Shown one piece after another: positions 1 through 8,347 of a DNA stretch of 64,000 nt (the stretch's first letter is position 1; every line of letters begins with the position of its first letter). This DNA is from CAJXNP01 sp050305935 (GTDB taxonomy: Bacteria; Bacteroidota; Bacteroidia; Cytophagales; Cyclobacteriaceae). The DNA is taken from NCBI GenBank assembly GCA_050305935.1, contig JBNLGG010000010.1:30993-94992 (forward strand), given 5' to 3'. Made by a program: the position numbers and the translations under genes. A model generated the notes under the pieces. The model ran no database searches and was not told the DNA's origin. It worked only from the letters and a program-made list of their open reading frames with translations.

Positions 1-1452
1 ATCTGTGAATTGATATTTTAGCGAAGCAAACCCGATAAACCTGTTTTGCTCATCCGTTCTCGGGTTTCTTAGAGCTAACCAGAATGGGTTTTCCATCACA
101 CTATGCAGAACATTAGGATTAGGATAATTATACCGAATTTGTCCGGTTGCATCCACATACTCGTATTCGCTATATTGCCCGAAAGGCATACTTCTAATCA
201 TGGTATAAACACCTTCTCCAATAGATGACTCGCCAGTATTGTAAGCGTTTTCAATCTTTTGAAAGATATAATTGGTTTTAATATCCAGTTTCAATTTACT
301 TGATAAATCACTCGTAAGCCGTAGATTCAGGTTATGCCTGTCCAGATCATTTCCTTTAACAATACCCTGTGCTTCCGTATTTGTATAGGAAAAATAGCCC
401 TGAATCTTTTCATTGCCCATGGTCGCAGAAATTGATTTCGCCCAGTTATATCCCGTTTCAAAGAAACTCATAGCATTATCTGGCTGAGGTGTGAGTGAGT
501 AAGTCGCAGGACCTTCGTAATCCGGGTTATGTAACAACTGCCAGGCTGCAACACTCTGACCAGTCATTTCAGGTCCCCAGCTAGCTCTACTAAGAGGATC
601 ATATACTCCGTCATTACCCTGACCATATTGATTTTGGAAATTTAGCAGGTCATATGCTTTTGAAAACATCAGGTTGGAAGAGACGGAGACTTTGGCCTTT
701 CCTTCAGTGCCTTTTTTCGTAGTTATAACAATTACTCCATTGGCGGAACGTGCTCCATAAAGAGCGGCAGCAGATGGCCCCTTCAACACCGAAATAGATG
801 CAATATCTTCCGGGTTAATGCTAGAGATACCACTGAAACTGGTAATACCCCCAATATCCGTTGATGGCGTATTAGCCACGTGATTATCCATAGGTACACC
901 ATCAATAATGAAAAGGGGCTGGTTATTTCCCGTTAGTGAACGGTTTCCTCTTAAAGTAACTCTCGATGAGCTACCAACACCATTGCCTGTTGTTGAAAAA
1001 TTCAACCCCGCTACCTTCCCTGAAAGGGAATTGACGACGTTCAGCGATCGTGCTTCTGATAAGGCCTTTGCTTCTACGTTTTGGGCAGAGTAAGTAATCA
1101 CCCTTTGCTCTCTCTCAATACCTAAGGCCGTTACCACAACCTCATTGAGCATTTGCAGGTCAGGTGAAAGGTTTACATTTAGCACCGATTTTCCCGATAC
1201 ACTAAATTCTTCTGTTAGATACCCGACAAAAGAAAATATCAATACCCCATTCTGGGGGTCATCCAGGTCCAGGGAATACCTTCCATCTAAATCCGTAGAA
1301 GTTCCCGTTGAGGTACCTTTAATCAAGACAGATACTCCCGGTAGTGGCGATCCGTCTTCCATTGACGTAACAACTCCTGTTACAGTCTGTGCATATGTAG
1401 CCATCCCGGCAAACATCAGCATTGTTAGAAAAGTTAGTAGTTTTCTTTTCAT
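1..1452 (-). CDS. SusC/RagA-type TonB-linked outer-membrane porin, N-terminal part (runs off the left edge)
   Basis: The frame is open from ATG at 1452 to base 1, giving 484 codons. Residues 1-21 are a signal peptide ending in TYAQ. A carboxypeptidase-regulatory-like beta domain follows at about 22-107 (GVVTSMEDGSPLPGVSVL, then TDLDGRYSL). The TonB plug comes next at about 118-230, with LRGNRSL, PLFIIDGVPMDN and VLKGPSAAALYGARSANG, which are hallmarks of the SusC/RagA family. The remainder is the start of the beta-barrel; roughly the last half of a normal protein of about 1000 residues lies outside the window, and a susD gene would be expected next to it. By family knowledge it imports oligosaccharides across the outer membrane with a SusD lid. 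It is divergent from the LacI-type regulator at 1729, and two operator-like dyads lie between them. Confidence 0.95.
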   Translation of the reverse strand, partial: MKRKLLTFLTMLMFAGMATYAQTVTGVVTSMEDGSPLPGVSVLIKGTSTGTSTDLDGRYSLDLDDPQNGVLIFSFVGYLTEEFSVSGKSVLNVNLSPDLQMLNEVVVTALGIEREQRVITYSAQNVEAKALSEARSLNVVNSLSGKVAGLNFSTTGNGVGSSSRVTLRGNRSLTGNNQPLFIIDGVPMDNHVANTPSTDIGGITSFSGISSINPEDIASISVLKGPSAAALYGARSANGVIVITTKKGTEGKAKVSVSSNLMFSKAYDLLNFQNQYGQGNDGVYDPLSRASWGPEMTGQSVAAWQLLHNPDYEGPATYSLTPQPDNAMSFFETGYNWAKSISATMGNEKIQGYFSYTNTEAQGIVKGNDLDRHNLNLRLTSDLSSKLKLDIKTNYIFQKIENAYNTGESSIGEGVYTMIRSMPFGQYSEYEYVDATGQIRYNYPNPNVLHSVMENPFWLALRNPRTDEQNRFIGFASLKYQFTD

Positions 1453-1574
1453 GTTAAATCATAGTTAAACTTTAAATAATACTAATTGAAGGCGTGATTT
1501 TTCCACCGCAGAAACATTTTGGTATTTCCTAAAAATATATATTGAAAAATACATAATCAAGAAAATAAGTTAAA

Positions 1575-1610
1575 ATGTTTGCGCACACACTAAAAATGTG
1601 CTCGCACACT
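1575..1610. promoter_or_regulatory. Tandem LacI-type operator pair between the SusC-like and lacI-like genes
   Basis: Two degenerate copies of the dyad ATGTGTGCGCACACAT occur here. ATGTTTGCGCACACAC (1575-1590) is centred on the CG at 1582-1583. ATGTGCTCGCACAC (from 1596) is centred on the CG at 1603-1604. The centres are 21 bp apart, about two helical turns, so two dimers would bind the same face. The same dyad recurs before GH20 and GH92. A central CG dyad is typical of LacI-family operators. That the regulator encoded at 1729 binds it is inference. Confidence 0.65.
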
Positions 1611-1642
1611 ACTAAAACAAGAGGATATATAAAATATAATTT

Positions 1643-1650
1643 TACTTTTG
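1643..1650 (+). promoter_or_regulatory. Bacteroidota-type -7 promoter element of the lacI-like gene
   Basis: TACTTTTG matches the Bacteroidota -7 consensus TAnnTTTG exactly and lies 79 bp before the ATG of the regulator. The second operator dyad is centred about 40 bp upstream of it. No good -33 element is evident. Confidence 0.45.
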
Positions 1651-1728
1651 TAAAATCGGCGCGAAAAAGCAAAACAACGCACTTGATTATGTACAATTTC
1701 ATGCTGCTTAATTCAAAACTCTAATTAT

Positions 1729-2811
1729 ATGAGCTTTAAAAATGTCAGGATCAAAGATATTGCTCGTTTAGCGGGTGTATCAGTCGGAACTGTAGACAGA
1801 GTGTTACATAACCGAGGAAAGGTCTCACCTGAGGCTCTTGATAAAATAATGAGGGTGCTCAACACGACTGGATACAAACCTAACCTCCTTGCCAGAACAT
1901 TGGGATCGAACAAAACTTTCCATATCGTGGCGCTGATACCAAACCCGGCCCTGGATGAATATTGGGGTCATTCAAACCAGGGAATTATCGCCGCGCAAAA
2001 AGAGTGGTCTCAATACCATATTAAGGTGACGACTTATTACTATGATTTGTACAAACCTGATTCATTTCAATCAGCCTCAAAAGAATTGCTTGCAACTGCA
2101 CCTGACGCCATCCTCATTTCCCCGATATTTCACCAGGAAGCGCTCGATTTCTTCAGACAATTTCAGGGCTCACGCATTCCGTTTGTTTTCTTTAACAGCA
2201 ATATTCCGGAGGTTGAACCCATATCTTTCATTGGTCAGGATTTCTACCAAAGTGGCCGTTTAGGGGGGGAGCTTCTGGATCTCAGCGTCAAAAGCGCAGG
2301 AACCTTCGCGATACTCCACATCTATGAAGACATCCACAACTCTGTACACCTGGCACAAAAGGAAAACGGTTTCATAGATTATTTTCTGGAGAAAGACAAT
2401 AAAGATTTCAAAGCAATGGGCCTGGATTACAGTCACCCCAAGGAGCCGTCGCTGGAAAATGAGCTGTCGGCACTTTTATCTGACTCTAAAATTAAAGGAC
2501 TACTGGTAACTACGTCAAAGGGAGTACACATCACAGCCTCTTACCTGGAAAAACACAATAGAAACGACATAAGACTGGTAGGATACGACTTGCTCAAAGA
2601 AAACATAGAATACCTGAACAAAGGAATTATAGACTTTCTTATTCATCAAAATCCAAAACGACAGGCTGCTCTGGGAATAAGTTATCTAGCTAATTACCTT
2701 TTATTCAAAAAAACGCCCCCCTCGACAGACCTTTTTCCCCTCGAAGTCATCACCCGCCAAAATCTGAAGACATTTATGGAATCAAGTTTTCAACATCAGT
2801 TTATCAGTTAA
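1729..2811 (+). CDS. LacI/PurR-family transcriptional regulator, candidate regulator of the adjacent glycan locus
   Basis: 360 residues. The N-terminus is a LacI helix-turn-helix (IKDIARLAGVSVGTVDRVLH, residues 8-27) with the hinge segment at about 45-60. It is followed by a periplasmic-binding-protein-like sugar sensor domain from about residue 65 (IVALIPNPALDEYW). Length and architecture are normal for the family. It is divergent from the SusC-like gene and 19 bp upstream of the GH3 gene on the same strand, so it is probably co-transcribed with GH3. Dyads with a central CG occur in front of this gene, cutC/GH20 and GH92, suggesting a local regulon. The effector is unknown; the neighbours suggest a mono- or disaccharide released from a mannose/GlcNAc-containing glycan. 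Confidence 0.9.
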   Translation: MSFKNVRIKDIARLAGVSVGTVDRVLHNRGKVSPEALDKIMRVLNTTGYKPNLLARTLGSNKTFHIVALIPNPALDEYWGHSNQGIIAAQKEWSQYHIKVTTYYYDLYKPDSFQSASKELLATAPDAILISPIFHQEALDFFRQFQGSRIPFVFFNSNIPEVEPISFIGQDFYQSGRLGGELLDLSVKSAGTFAILHIYEDIHNSVHLAQKENGFIDYFLEKDNKDFKAMGLDYSHPKEPSLENELSALLSDSKIKGLLVTTSKGVHITASYLEKHNRNDIRLVGYDLLKENIEYLNKGIIDFLIHQNPKRQAALGISYLANYLLFKKTPPSTDLFPLEVITRQNLKTFMESSFQHQFIS

Positions 2812-2830
2812 AAAAATACATCACAAAAAA

Positions 2831-5017
2831 ATGAATTTCTTCCATCGCTCAGTTAAAAAAGATCTTGTACAAATATTTGCGTGCCTGAGTTTACTCATGG
2901 CCTTCAGTTTACATTCTTCGGGCCAATCAGAATATTTATTCAGGAGTACTTCAACAGCTCCAAAGGAAAGAACCATCGACCTCATCCACCAGCTGACATT
3001 GGACGAAAAAATCTCACTATTTGGCTACAACAGCCCGGGAGTGGAACGACTGGGAATACCCAGGTACAACTGGTGGAACGAAGCGCTGCATGGTGTAGCT
3101 CGTGCTGGTAAAGCCACGGTGTATCCTCAGGCAATTGCCATGGCTGCTACATTTAACGATAGCTTGATTAATAAGGTAGCTGAAGCTATTTCTGTAGAAG
3201 CAAGAGCAAAAAACAATCTCGCCATTAAACAAGATAACCGGGTGCAATACATGGGACTTTCCTTTTGGTCGCCTAACATTAACATTTTCAGGGACCCGAG
3301 GTGGGGTCGTGGTCAGGAAACCTACGGAGAAGACCCCTACCTTACTTCATGTATGGGTTTGGCTTTTGTGAAGGGCATACAGGGAGAGGATCCAAATTAT
3401 CTGAGAGCTTCCGCCGGTGCGAAGCATTTTGCGGCTCACAGTGGCCCTGAAGCCGGGCGTCACACCTTTAACGCTAAAGTGAGTAAAGCCGATCTGAGAA
3501 ATACATACCTCTATGCTTTCAAAAAACTTGTAGACGCCGGAGTAGAATCTATAATGTGCGGGTATAACAGGCTAAATGACGAACCCTGCTGTACCGGAAA
3601 AACTCTCCTAAATGACATACTCCGTGAAGAATGGCATTTTCAAGGGCATGTAGTGACAGATTGCTGGGCGCTGGAAGACATATGGTTACGACACAATGTA
3701 ATGAACAACTCTGTTGAAGTTGCCGCGGCAGCCATAAAGGCAGGTATTAACCTGGACTGCTCCAATATGCTTCAGGATGATCTCAGAAAAGCATACGAAG
3801 ATGGGTTAATCACCGAAGATGAAATTGACCGCGCTCTGGCCCCCCAATTAATGACACTATTCAAGCTTGGATTCTTTGATAAACCAGAAGAAAGCCCCTT
3901 CAATAAGCTGGGAGAAAAGGACATAAACAATACTAACCATGTGGAATTGGCGAGGCTGGTAGCCCAACAAAGTATGGTGTTATTGAAAAATGACAACGAC
4001 TTGTTACCTTTAAGAAAGTCGGATTGCAAAAGCATGTTAGTGACCGGAGCGAATGCCGCATCAATGGATGCATTACTGGGCAACTATCACGGAGTATCAT
4101 CCAATATGGTCACATTTGTGGAAGGAATAGTTGAAGCAGCGGGACCGGCTATTTCGGTACAGTATGACCTTGGGTGCAATTATACCGATACAACACGGTT
4201 TGGCGGGCTTTGGGTTTCGGAGAACAGCGATGTCACCGTTGCCGTGATAGGGCTTACTCCTGTTTATGAAGGCGAAGAGGGTGACGCTTTTTTGGCACCG
4301 CATGGCGGCGATAAAAATGACCTCAGTCTTCCGGCAGCTCATATTGAATTTATGAAGGCATTACGAGCTCGTCACAATAAGCCGGTGATTGCTGTCATCA
4401 CAGCGGGCAGTGCCGTTGATGTGAAAGCGATAGAACCTTACGCCGATGCAATCATATTTGCCTGGTATTCCGGAGAACAAGGTGGAAACGCTCTAGCAGA
4501 TATTCTTTTTGGAAAAACATCTCCTTCCGGACGTTTGCCCATCACCTTCTACCGTTCCTTTGATGACCTTCCACCCTATGAAGACTACAGTATGAAGGGA
4601 AGAACCTACCGGTATTATGAAGGAGAAGTCCAATATCCTTTCGGTTTTGGCTTGAGTTATACTGCATTTAATTACTCATGGAATGCGATTCCGAAAAAGA
4701 GGTATTCTGCAAAAGACACAGTGATCTTTGAAATTAACCTGAAGAATATCGGGAAAATGGATGGTAATGAGGTAGCACAGGCCTATATACAATATCCCCA
4801 GGGAAAAAACATGCCGTTGAAAGAGTTAAAGGCATTTAAAAATGTATTTGTCACCAAAAATTCAACAGTGACTGTGACGATGAGGGTCCCGGTTAGCGAA
4901 CTTCAAAAATGGAATGAGGAAAAAGACGGGTGGGATATACTAAAAGGTGAATACAAAATTATTTTGGGTGGTCATTCTACCGACCGGAGATTAGAGGCAT
5001 CATTTAGAGTGAAGTAG
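2831..5017 (+). CDS. Secreted glycoside hydrolase family 3 (beta-glucosidase/beta-xylosidase type)
   Basis: 728 residues with a signal peptide (hydrophobic stretch at about 13-31 ending SSGQ). The GH3 TIM-barrel domain carries WGRGQETYGEDP (about 158-169) and AKHF (197-200). The nucleophile motif VVTDCWA puts the catalytic Asp at about 277; the Cys after it resembles the xylosidase subgroup, where SDCDA is usual. The second alpha/beta domain is at about 380-600 and an Fn3-like domain ends the protein. There is no PA14 insert. It follows the LacI gene by 19 bp and is likely in its operon. GH3 enzymes remove terminal beta-linked sugars, but the exact linkage cannot be read from sequence, and N-acetyl-beta-glucosaminidases also occur in this family. 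Confidence 0.92.
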   Translation: MNFFHRSVKKDLVQIFACLSLLMAFSLHSSGQSEYLFRSTSTAPKERTIDLIHQLTLDEKISLFGYNSPGVERLGIPRYNWWNEALHGVARAGKATVYPQAIAMAATFNDSLINKVAEAISVEARAKNNLAIKQDNRVQYMGLSFWSPNINIFRDPRWGRGQETYGEDPYLTSCMGLAFVKGIQGEDPNYLRASAGAKHFAAHSGPEAGRHTFNAKVSKADLRNTYLYAFKKLVDAGVESIMCGYNRLNDEPCCTGKTLLNDILREEWHFQGHVVTDCWALEDIWLRHNVMNNSVEVAAAAIKAGINLDCSNMLQDDLRKAYEDGLITEDEIDRALAPQLMTLFKLGFFDKPEESPFNKLGEKDINNTNHVELARLVAQQSMVLLKNDNDLLPLRKSDCKSMLVTGANAASMDALLGNYHGVSSNMVTFVEGIVEAAGPAISVQYDLGCNYTDTTRFGGLWVSENSDVTVAVIGLTPVYEGEEGDAFLAPHGGDKNDLSLPAAHIEFMKALRARHNKPVIAVITAGSAVDVKAIEPYADAIIFAWYSGEQGGNALADILFGKTSPSGRLPITFYRSFDDLPPYEDYSMKGRTYRYYEGEVQYPFGFGLSYTAFNYSWNAIPKKRYSAKDTVIFEINLKNIGKMDGNEVAQAYIQYPQGKNMPLKELKAFKNVFVTKNSTVTVTMRVPVSELQKWNEEKDGWDILKGEYKIILGGHSTDRRLEASFRVK

Positions 5018-5064
5018 AGCCATGAAACACCCCAATAAACAGGGCAACTAATACTGAATACGTC

Positions 5065-5109
5065 AAAAAAAGACCATCTGCTTTTTGCTGATGTTGTTGG
5101 TCTATTTTT
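5065..5109. terminator. Probable bidirectional terminator between GH3 and cutC
   Basis: AGACCA (5071-5076) pairs with TGGTCT (5098-5103). The stem is flanked by an A-run on the left and a T-run on the right, so either strand gives a hairpin plus U-tract. The loop is long (about 21 nt), which makes it a moderate candidate. It lies between two convergent genes. Confidence 0.5.
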
Positions 5110-5128
5110 CAATGGAATACCTATTCTG

Positions 5129-5887
5129 CTAACGTTGTACTTTATTTCTAATCGCTGCAATCATATCTGAATGCGTGAAGGTATTCGCATATTCATCCAT
5201 TCTTAATTCTCCACCCATATAAACACCTTCTTTAATAAAAGTCATATCGCTGCGCTTGGGTGCTCTGCCAGTAACATGGAATTCCCCGCATCCGGTAATA
5301 TCTTTTATCCTGGAAATATTCCTTTCTGTAATTCCTCCCCCTGCCATAATACTAATTTTGCTTTCCGCCTTTTTTACCAATTCACCAATAAGCTCGGCTC
5401 CTTCAAAGGCTGTAGCTTCCTGGCCAGAGGTAAGTAAACGATCTACACCGAGATCCAAAAGGTCATTGAGTGCCTGATAGGGATCTTGAGTCACATCAAA
5501 AGCCCTATGAAAAGTGACACCTAAGGGCCGTGCAAGCTGAATCAGTTCTGCAGTCCGCTTTTTATCAATGGTACCATCAGCATTAAGCAAACCGAACACA
5601 ACGCCATTTGCCCCCGAGGTCTTCGCTATTTCTATGTCTTGTTTCATTATCTCAAATTCCAAGTCTGAGTAGAGGAAATCCCCGCCTCTCGGCCTTATCA
5701 TCACGTAAAGGTCGATATCAATATTTCTCCTCACTATCTGAATGCATCCGGCACTCGGTGTTGTCCCACCTTCAAACAGGTTGTCACAAAGCTCTACGCG
5801 CTGTGCCCCTCCTTTCTGCGATGCTATTGCAGACTCGATAGAGTCTATGCAAACTTCAAACTGTATCATTTCTGAAAAATCAATCAT
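5129..5887 (-). CDS. cutC: CutC-family TIM-barrel protein
   Basis: 252 residues from ATG 5887, but the family usually begins at the equivalent of MIQFEVCIDS, so the in-frame ATG at 5869 (246 residues) is an equally good start. Family motifs include GGAQRVELCDNL near the start, then MIRPRGGDF, GANGVVFGLL, TFHRAFD, RLLTSG and IMAGGGIT. CutC was named for copper tolerance in E. coli, but its biochemical role is uncertain. Here it shares a divergent gap, with a perfect operator dyad, with a GH20 hexosaminidase and lies inside a glycan locus. A role in glycan catabolism is therefore plausible, as inference. It converges on the GH3 gene. Confidence 0.9.
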   Translation of the reverse strand: MIDFSEMIQFEVCIDSIESAIASQKGGAQRVELCDNLFEGGTTPSAGCIQIVRRNIDIDLYVMIRPRGGDFLYSDLEFEIMKQDIEIAKTSGANGVVFGLLNADGTIDKKRTAELIQLARPLGVTFHRAFDVTQDPYQALNDLLDLGVDRLLTSGQEATAFEGAELIGELVKKAESKISIMAGGGITERNISRIKDITGCGEFHVTGRAPKRSDMTFIKEGVYMGGELRMDEYANTFTHSDMIAAIRNKVQR

Positions 5888-5954
5888 TGTGCATAATAAT
5901 TTATTACCTATTCATTCTACCAGGATTTTAACATGTAAATTATAGAAAATTTTC

Positions 5955-5972
5955 AATGTGTGCGCACACATT
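5955..5972. promoter_or_regulatory. Perfect 18-bp palindromic operator between cutC and GH20
   Basis: AATGTGTGCGCACACATT is identical to its own reverse complement and is centred on the CG at 5963-5964. It lies in the divergent gap between cutC (starts at 5887 or 5869) and GH20 (starts at 6032). It is the strongest member of the dyad family seen at 1575-1610 and 10580-10596. A -7-like TATGTTAG (5988-5995, 7 of 8 to TAnnTTTG) follows about 25 bp from the centre. The dyad would therefore cover the -33 region of the GH20 promoter, which fits repression. Confidence 0.75.
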
Positions 5973-6031
5973 TTCAGTTTATTTTTCTATGTTAGCAAAA
6001 AATACACCATCCATTTTAGGTTAATAAAGCG

Positions 6032-8347
6032 ATGTCATTTAAAAATACGCTTGTAACATCTGCCCTCATTTTACTGTTTGCCTGCTGCTCTTCGGAAAAA
6101 AATCAACAGCCACATTATGAAATCAGCATCATACCAAAACCGGTAGAATTGATACAAACTGAAAGGTCGTTCAAAATAAAATCCAACCCCGTCGTTTACT
6201 ACTCCCACGATGAACTTGCCTTTGAAGCGACCTACATAAAAGATATGCTGGACAAACTTACAGGGAAAAATACTTCGACAATCCGTAACGAAAACCCGGA
6301 AGGACTTAGCGGAGCAATAGTGCTATCATTAGATGATAGAATCGATCATGAGGAAGGCTACCAACTCAGTATCGACAAGAACATAAGTATAGCTGGGAAA
6401 ACTCCTGAAGGCGTATTCCACGGACTGCAATCATTGCGTCAAATTATTTTTCAGAGCAAAGCCAACAACGATTTCCTTCCTGGCATAACAATCAAGGATC
6501 ACCCCCGCTTTTCCTGGAGAGGCATGCACCTGGATGTAAGCCGCCATTTTTTCGACAAGGAATTCATTAAAAAATACATTGACATCCTCGCCCTCCATAA
6601 AATGAACACGTTCCACTGGCACCTGGTAGATGACCAAGGTTGGAGAATCGAAATCAAAAAGTACCCCAAGCTTACAGAAATCGGCGCCTGGAGGGTAGAT
6701 CGCGAGCATTTGACCTGGAACCAACGCCCTCCTCAAATACCTGGTGAGAAAGCCACTTATGGAGGATACTATACACAGGAAGAAATAAAAGAGATAGTAG
6801 AATATGCCGCGCGAAGGCATATCGTAATAGTTCCCGAAATAGAAATGCCGGCACATGTCAGTTCCGCACTCGCTGCATACCCGGAGTATTCTTGCCATGG
6901 CAGGCCGATCACGGTGCCATCGGGTGGGGTTTGGCCCATCACAGATATTTATTGCGCCGGAAAGGAGGAAACCTTCACGTTTCTCGAAGACATACTCACC
7001 GAGGTAATGGAGCTCTTCCCTTCAAAATTAATCCACATCGGCGGCGACGAGGCCGATAGGACAGAGTGGAAAAAGTGTAGGCATTGTCAAAGACGAATTG
7101 CCACAGAAAACCTGCAAAATGAAAAGGAACTGCAAAGCTATTTCATCAGCCGAATCGATAAATTTCTCACTCAAAATGAAAGGAGACTGATAGGCTGGGA
7201 TGAGATATTGGAAGGTGGGCTCGCCGAGAATGCTACAGTGATGTCCTGGCGGGGCGAACAGGGAGGCATAGAAGCAGCAAAAATGAACCACGACGTGGTG
7301 ATGACGCCCGTCTCACATTGCTATTTTGATTACTATCAGAGCCTTGACAAAGACATTGAACCACCGGCCTTCGGGGGATTCATTGATCTTCGTAAAGTTT
7401 ATGAGTATGAACCGGTGCCCATAGAACTGGATGAAAATAAAAAGCAACATGTTCTAGGTGCACAAGGAAATATCTGGACAGAATACATCGACTCCGGGCG
7501 CCACGTAGAATACATGGCGTTGCCAAGAATGTCAGCTCTTTCAGAGGTACTATGGACTCCCCGGGAATCAAAAGATTTTGATAGTTTCGTGTCCAGATTG
7601 GAAAACTTGTTGAATATTTTAACATCGAATGAGATCAACTACCACATTCCTGCCCCGGAATTACTCCCTGAAATAATCTTCATTGACTCGCTTCAAATCG
7701 TCCTTGAAAATCCCTGGAAGATCGGTAATATTCATTATACGCTCGATGGAAGCAATCCCAACGAACACTCTTCTGTCTATGTAGACCCAATAACGATAAA
7801 ATCCAACGGAACCATCAGAACCCTTACCCGATTGGATAATGGTAAAACGAGTAAGATAAAGCATAGCCTGCTAATAAAAAAAGACCCTCTTCCTGCGCTG
7901 GAATTAAACGAAAAACCACAGCAAGGATTAATCTTTGACTATTATGAAGGGTCAATTACTTCCCTGTCTCACTTCGAAAAACTCACCTACGTGCGATCGG
8001 GCAATATAGATCGGGTGGGACTGCCAGAAGTCGATACGAACGATCTGTTTGGACTAAAAATTGAGGGGTTAATCAAAGTTCCGAATACTGGTGTTTACAC
8101 ATTTACCCTGATCTCTGACGATGGAAGCCAATTATATATTGGAAATGAGCTGGTAGTCGACGCTGACGGACTACATGGTCCCGAACCTTTTTCTGGTCAG
8201 GTAGCATTAGAAGCTGGTTTTCATAAAATTACAATCACGTATTTTGAGGCTGGCGGTGGTAAAACTCTGGAAATGCGTGTGAAAAAATCAAACTTAGAAG
8301 ATCAAATTGTTCCTGCAGAATGGCTCTATTCGCTTAGAATATTTTGA
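6032..8347 (+). CDS. Lipoprotein beta-N-acetylhexosaminidase (GH20) with C-terminal PA14-like domain
   Basis: 771 residues. A lipoprotein signal ends at Cys18/19 (LLFACCSS). A GH20b N-terminal domain spans about 30-150. The catalytic TIM barrel follows, with FSWRGMHLDVSRHFF (about 160-174), the HWHLVDDQGWR motif and the Asp-Glu pair in HIGGDEADRTEW (D339, E340). A chitobiase-type C-terminal segment comes next (IHYTLDGSNPNE). A PA14-like module of about 130 residues ends the protein (FDYYEGS, then YTFTLISDDGSQLYI). It removes terminal beta-GlcNAc/GalNAc at the cell surface or in the periplasm. The last 22 bp overlap the convergent histidine kinase gene. A perfect operator dyad sits upstream. 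Confidence 0.95.
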   Translation: MSFKNTLVTSALILLFACCSSEKNQQPHYEISIIPKPVELIQTERSFKIKSNPVVYYSHDELAFEATYIKDMLDKLTGKNTSTIRNENPEGLSGAIVLSLDDRIDHEEGYQLSIDKNISIAGKTPEGVFHGLQSLRQIIFQSKANNDFLPGITIKDHPRFSWRGMHLDVSRHFFDKEFIKKYIDILALHKMNTFHWHLVDDQGWRIEIKKYPKLTEIGAWRVDREHLTWNQRPPQIPGEKATYGGYYTQEEIKEIVEYAARRHIVIVPEIEMPAHVSSALAAYPEYSCHGRPITVPSGGVWPITDIYCAGKEETFTFLEDILTEVMELFPSKLIHIGGDEADRTEWKKCRHCQRRIATENLQNEKELQSYFISRIDKFLTQNERRLIGWDEILEGGLAENATVMSWRGEQGGIEAAKMNHDVVMTPVSHCYFDYYQSLDKDIEPPAFGGFIDLRKVYEYEPVPIELDENKKQHVLGAQGNIWTEYIDSGRHVEYMALPRMSALSEVLWTPRESKDFDSFVSRLENLLNILTSNEINYHIPAPELLPEIIFIDSLQIVLENPWKIGNIHYTLDGSNPNEHSSVYVDPITIKSNGTIRTLTRLDNGKTSKIKHSLLIKKDPLPALELNEKPQQGLIFDYYEGSITSLSHFEKLTYVRSGNIDRVGLPEVDTNDLFGLKIEGLIKVPNTGVYTFTLISDDGSQLYIGNELVVDADGLHGPEPFSGQVALEAGFHKITITYFEAGGGKTLEMRVKKSNLEDQIVPAEWLYSLRIF

